Assembly (NCBI GenBank): GCA_030762175.1
Contig: CM060831.1
Span: 73,992,001 to 74,056,000, forward strand
Reading direction: 5' to 3'
DNA length: 64,000 bases
From: Metallyticus violacea
Lineage: Eukaryota; Arthropoda; Insecta; Mantodea; Metallyticidae
Shown one piece after another: positions 60,339 through 64,000 of the stretch. Numbering within the stretch: position 1 is the stretch's first letter; every line of letters starts with the position of its first letter. The notes beneath the pieces are model-generated. The model saw only the letters and a list, made by a program, of their open reading frames with translations. It made no database searches and was not told where the DNA came from. Both the position numbers and the translations under genes were made by a program.

Positions 60339-60452
60339 CATGAATTAATTTTAGGAAACATTTACGGACGTTACATTAACCTTACCGTGATTAAGAAAGT
60401 TGAAGCTGCTCCTGGCACCCTGCCAATTACAGAGGAATCAGCAACTCAGTAA
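60339..60452 (+). CDS. Candidate terminal coding exon, unknown protein
   Basis: Position 60338 ends a good acceptor (taatttttgcttttctag). The next 37 codons are open to a TAA: HELILGNIYGRYINLTVIKK then VEAAPGTLPITEESATQ. The composition, with Ala, Gly, Pro, Glu and Thr and GC-rich codons such as ggc acc ctg, contrasts sharply with the AT-rich flanks. This makes it one of the most protein-like short segments in the window. No upstream partner exon was found and I do not recognise the family. A second acceptor-like site (about 60460-60473) follows. Confidence 0.4.
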   Translation, partial: HELILGNIYGRYINLTVIKKVEAAPGTLPITEESATQ

Positions 60453-60878
60453 TATATGCAAGTATGTTGTGCATTTTTTTTTCAGTGGAGAAACTTTTAC
60501 ATAACTCGTATACGTATAATTAGTATTGTATAGTGTTTAATTGCATTCATAAAAGTATAATTTTTGTAATATTTCGGAAATAATGTATAGAAATGTAACA
60601 AGGTAAAAGAAATCTCTCGTTTTTCTCCGCTCAGAAAGACTTGGCAAAAGATACACAATGCAATGTAATCCCGTCTGGTATGCGGCTAGAGTTGAAAATG
60701 CCCCCACCTCAGGGCAAAAGTCAACCTGTTTAGTGACAAAGTTGCAGGTGTCCGAGTAAAAACTCGTTGACAGTAACGTATGAAATCTGTTTAAATTCAT
60801 CTTACTGACGGATAGCAAAGTAGTTGGCTTGAACAAAATTTTCCAGCGAATAGAAATGAAATTCAGTGAGGTAAGCAC
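60453..60878. other. Stretch without recognised feature
   Basis: A minus-strand frame (60537-60878) of 113 codons is AT-rich in composition and unassigned. Confidence 0.3.
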
Positions 60879-61127
60879 TCACCTATGAGACACGTTAACA
60901 GAAAATTGGCGGGAGTATTTCGCGCCTTGCTCATGGCAGCGTTCATTTGGTATTGTGTATAAAAGGGATAGAGTTTGCCCAGAAGGGAGCAATCTCAGAA
61001 TTTTCCGGAACCAGATAAGTGTGGCTGCCGTCGCCCGGAGATCAACAAAGAGCGGCCTAAATACAAAGTACCAGTTCCGGCAACGAATCTTGAGTGTCAG
61101 TAACCACGTTAACTGCAGATATAACAT
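60879..61127 (-). other. Open frame downstream of LTR and primer-binding site
   Basis: Starts at ATG about 50 bp after the primer-binding site described next and runs 82 codons (MLYLQLTWLLTLKIRCRNWY and on). No gag motif is visible. It ends where a GTGAGT donor-like site begins (60885), and an acceptor-like tatatctgcag overlaps its start. It could be a degraded gag start or an exon; neither can be shown. On the other strand, TATAAAAG at about 60957 is a TATA-like sequence. Confidence 0.2.
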
Positions 61128-61161
61128 TGAGCTACATTAAGAATATAGTTAAATTATCAGT

Positions 61162-61180
61162 TTCGTCGCACTGGGCGCCA
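61162..61180 (-). other. Candidate retroviral-type primer-binding site
   Basis: On the minus strand TGGCGCCCAGTGCGACGAA begins two bases after the end of the LTR candidate. PBS sequences of this TGGCGCCC type, complementary to a tRNA 3' end with CCA, are common in LTR retrotransposons. Confidence 0.5.
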
Positions 61181-61182
61181 TT

Positions 61183-61509
61183 TGAGCAACGCAATAATGT
61201 ACGCGTTTGCCAAGATTACCTGGCCCGTGATTAGACGAGATCAGTGAGTTTGCCCGAATATTCATGTTAGAAGAATAAACTATATCATCAAAGTAAATAA
61301 CGAAGCGTTATTTGTCGTCACCTTCGGAGTCCCATTCCACTCAGGCCCAGCGGCTAGCTCACAGTAGTTAAAATCCAGTGAAACGCCCTCGAGAGAGTCT
61401 TATCGAAGAAGAGTGGAGGTGGTCTGCAGCAACCGTGGCGAAACCTGCGATCAGCGGGCACAAAATATTTACCGCAGCATCTATACTGCCGAATTCTCAT
61501 CCCCCAACA
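61183..61509 (-). repeat. Candidate LTR (327 bp), minus strand
   Basis: Starts TGTTGGGGGATGAG and ends TTGCTCA on the minus strand, so it has TG...CA ends, with a primer-binding site two bases beyond. The region is richer in G+C than its flanks. It contains a perfect 8-bp hairpin (aaataacg, 3 bases, cgttattt, at 61295-61313). No second LTR was found in the remaining window, so the element is truncated or continues in a form I cannot read. No pol motif was seen. Confidence 0.45.
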
Positions 61510-62724
61510 TTCTTTCTTCAAACTGTTATCGTAGAATCGGAATCTATTTCTGCTTCATATACCTGCTGATAAGACATGAAATTCCGCCCAAATGTTTCTT
61601 TTAATTATTCTGTTCGAAATATTGGCACAGAATATTCAGAAAATGTAATATCCTGTCTATTTTGACCCATTTGTCAATGTGGTATGTTGAACTCTGTTTT
61701 TGCCGTTTTTAGAATGAAATGAGGATATGATTCACGTTTTTCATCTAAGATGCGCATCAATTTTTTATTGTGTTATTGTGGCTATACTGTATACTTTGAA
61801 TGTTAAAATAATAGCTTTTGTTAAGCAGTTAATAAATATTCAATTTATATGATAGGGGAATTATAGGTTTTGGCAATTTAATAATGTTTGCTTCACGTCT
61901 ATACGCAGCTAAATGATTCTGGCATTAGAAAGCCTTAGCATGGCTTACTTTGGTCGGTATGTCGCATTAATATTGGCAATAGATACGCACACATTCTTAA
62001 AAAGTAAAAATACAGTAGATGAATATGTTAAAATTGTCTATTGTTTGGAAAGATACGGGTTTTAGAATTTAAAATATTATATTTCATTATTTAAGCTCTT
62101 ACTGTTAAAAAATTGCACATTTCTATAGTAAATCTTTTGCTTACTGTTCACAAATAAAAATGCAAAACCTTAGGTCTAGACCTCCAGCCGGCCGCTGCAT
62201 TTTACTGGCAATAATCTCACAAGAAAATTGCTAAACTATTTTACTAATTTAGTTCTGTGTGTTCATGCTTAATGGTAATATTTATTTAGTGTGCTCTTGA
62301 TTTATAAGAAAGTGTACGAAAAGTAATCTGCTTTACGAAATTAATACAGGCTTTAAGCGGGTCGTTATAACATCGCTGTAATTCTGATTTTGCTGCGTAA
62401 AGCGAGGCCCATACAAATGGATGTCGTGAAATTGGGAAAATGACGTTTTATTACGATTTATTTGCGATATGTGCTGTATTATCTGATAATTAGTATATTT
62501 AATGAAAAATAAAAAATAGGAGATTTTATAGTTGCTCTTATTTGATCGTGTTTAAAATCGTTTACAATATTTACAATATATCTGTAACTGCAGTTTGGAA
62601 CTTCCTGTACTTTCCACAAATATTCTAAAATGAACTGTTTTTCAAGGAATAAAACATTTAGAGAAAATGTATGCAACAGCCGATCTACTGAAATAAATGC
62701 CTTTGTTTCAGAAACTAGTACAGG
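61510..62724. other. Stretch without recognised feature
   Basis: Nothing recognised. Confidence 0.4.
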
Positions 62725-62935
62725 AAGCCGAAACCACAAGGCACTGGCTTGTGAACGGAAGGTCTGCAGATCGAGTTCCGCCAGAATCGTCCCCTCTGAA
62801 TGGGATCTTTCCCGGTTTCCTCATTCCTCGTAAAAGATAAATGTTGGGGAGGTACATTGAAATGCTTTCTTCCTTAATTCAGCATTTCATCTTATGTATC
62901 AATAGTGCCCATTGCCTGTGATGGAAATGGATATT
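62725..62935 (+). repeat. SINE-B copy, diverged
   Basis: gccgaaaccacaaggcactg then tgtgaacggaaggtctgcag and gatcgagttccgcc (B box) follow the order of the 63485 copy. The body has tcccggtttcctca and gcccattgcctgtgatgga. The head is degenerate. Confidence 0.8.
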
Positions 62936-63154
62936 AACAGAAACATATACTAAGAAAAAAATGTGCAGACTACTAACATCAACGCCTTATGTGTGCTTTT
63001 CACTTTTGTATTGCTGTAAGATCTCTAATGGTGCACATATTTCAAGACCTTATAATTGGAAATTTGTTCTTTTACACTATCCGTGTGTAGAATATAAATT
63101 GGAGATAAAGAATCAGATTTGGAAAAATTCGAGTTCGCGAAAGAGGCTCGCGTA

Positions 63155-63237
63155 TCCGCGCTGGGAGGAGAACACGGTGGGTAGAGCGTCAGCCCGGAAG
63201 GCTGAATAACCGTGGTTCGAATCCCGATCGTGATCCC
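63155..63237 (+). repeat. tRNA-like sequence, probably SINE head
   Basis: gtgggtagagcgtc (A-box-like) and a perfect B box ggttcgaatcc. An anticodon-type arm (cagcc/ggctg) has a 5-base loop, not 7, and the acceptor and T stems do not pair well. So it is not a functional tRNA gene. The head type differs from SINE-A and SINE-B. Confidence 0.55.
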
Positions 63238-63484
63238 TATGTTTAAATCTAACTCTTCATTTCCAACTTATTTCATGTCCCTTCTTCTCGATCTTCATGA
63301 AAAATTTTCTATAATTTTATTATAGACATCTTATATTTCTCTTATCGTTTCAATAGCTTTAATTTTCAGAAATATTCACAGACCATAAAGGAAAACATTG
63401 GTGACTTGTGATTCAACAAGAGTATATTTTTTTCGTGTTATTTTGTTTTTTGTTTGTTTCATTCTTTCTTTCTTTCCTTCTTGT
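63238..63484. other. Spacer without recognised feature
   Basis: AT-rich. Confidence 0.4.
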
Positions 63485-63775
63485 TACCGCCATGGGTGGC
63501 CGAGGCCATTAAGGCGTGGACTTGTGAGCGGGAGGTCTGCGGTTCGAATTCCACAGCACCGTCCTTCCTGACTGAGGTTTTTTCCAGGTTTTCCTCAGTA
63601 CTCATAAATGGAAAATGCCGGGAAGGTACCCTAAACTTAGGCCTGGAACGATTCCTTCCTTAAAAAGTATCCTTTCCCAATTCATCATTTCATCTCATGT
63701 ATCGTCAGTGTCCATCGCCTGTGGTGCCTCTGCAGTAAAAACGGGCGTTAAAAACCATTCATTAATTCCTTCTTA
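63485..63775 (+). repeat. SINE-B, best preserved copy
   Basis: The head gtggccgaggccattaaggc is a tRNA-Leu/Ser-type A-box region. The B box is ggttcgaattcc. The body runs through gaaaatgccgggaaggtacc, cctaaacttaggcctggaac and tcgtcagtgtccatcgcctg to the end acgggcgttaaaaacca. Other copies: 32578, 44765, 47600 (all minus) and 62725 (plus). The frame 63454-63663 is a shadow of it. Confidence 0.9.
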
Positions 63776-64000
63776 TTAAACCTTTTTAGTTCTTTATTTT
63801 CGTACATAGTGTTTGTCTCATTATTTTTTTTTTTGCCAAAAAATTCAAATTGGGAATGTGAGTCAGTGCTCTTAAATTAAGCAGTTCAACAGAAGGCCAC
63901 ATGCGTGCAGCGAAGTGACCAGGTCAGTTAAAAAGAAAAAAAAAATTGAGATTATCTGAAATTGCAGTTAAAATGGGGAAAGCTGCCACCGAAGTAATTA
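63776..64000. other. Window end, nothing recognised
   Basis: AT-rich. Confidence 0.4.

Noticed and set aside
60950..60970. Plus-strand TATAAAAG as promoter of a host gene
   Set aside because: No coding frame follows on the plus strand, and the position lies in the internal region of the minus-strand LTR element. Kept only as a note.
63155..63237. Functional tRNA gene
   Set aside because: A perfect B box, but a 5-base anticodon loop and unpaired acceptor/T stems. Better explained as a SINE head.
1..64000. CRISPR array, bacterial operon, phage or toxin system
   Set aside because: No regular spaced repeats, no ribosome-binding-site-led genes, and the eukaryotic transposon content excludes a bacterial source.

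Overview
The window is eukaryotic and AT-rich, roughly one third G+C by eye. It has no long open frames, no operons and no bacterial-type genes. It reads as intergenic or deep intronic DNA of an arthropod, most likely an insect. This rests on at least fifteen decayed Tc1/mariner relics of several insect-type subfamilies, two pogo/Tigger-type relics, and several tRNA-derived SINE families. I cannot name a species. No complete host gene can be supported. What I can offer are a few isolated stretches that look like exons, plus one strikingly good candidate recursive splice site.

Layout. At 0-6 kb there is a possible minus-strand terminal exon (60-236), a SINE-A copy, a mariner fragment and an internally deleted mariner-like element (4481-5310). 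At 6-16 kb there is a TA-flanked terminal-inverted-repeat element (7041-7618), the candidate recursive splice site on the minus strand (about 10,740), a broken pogo/Tigger transposase (11.6-13.1 kb) and two SINE-A copies. At 16-25 kb there is a LINE RNase H remnant, SINE-C copies and a mariner element with both ends (20969-21939). At 25.6-28.8 kb three mariner relics lie in a row; the middle one (26786-28037) is full length with TA flanks and all three catalytic Asp codons. At 29.8-38.4 kb there are two LINE remnants (reverse transcriptase at 29.8 kb, RTE-like endonuclease at 37-38.4 kb), SINEs, a possible exon and another mariner relic. At 40-51 kb there are more mariner and Tc1 relics, a candidate terminal exon with a poly(A) signal (44.1 kb), SINE-B copies, a pogo-like MITE and a second copy of the 4.5-kb element. 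At 53-58 kb there are SINE-C, a minus-strand open frame with a TATA box upstream, and a second run of three mariner relics. At 59.8-61.5 kb there are two plus-strand exon candidates and a minus-strand LTR with a primer-binding site. At 62-64 kb there are SINE-B copies and a tRNA-like repeat.

How it fits together. Almost everything recognisable is dead transposon sequence. The DNA transposons would have moved by TA-targeted cut and paste. The SINEs depend on a LINE, and SINE-A and SINE-B share similar 3' ends, which hints at a common LINE partner. If the recursive splice site is real, part of the window is a long intron of a minus-strand gene. I found no new multi-gene system. The most unusual leads are the recursive splice site, the exon candidates, the unit expansion inside one mariner copy, and the LTR with a primer-binding site.
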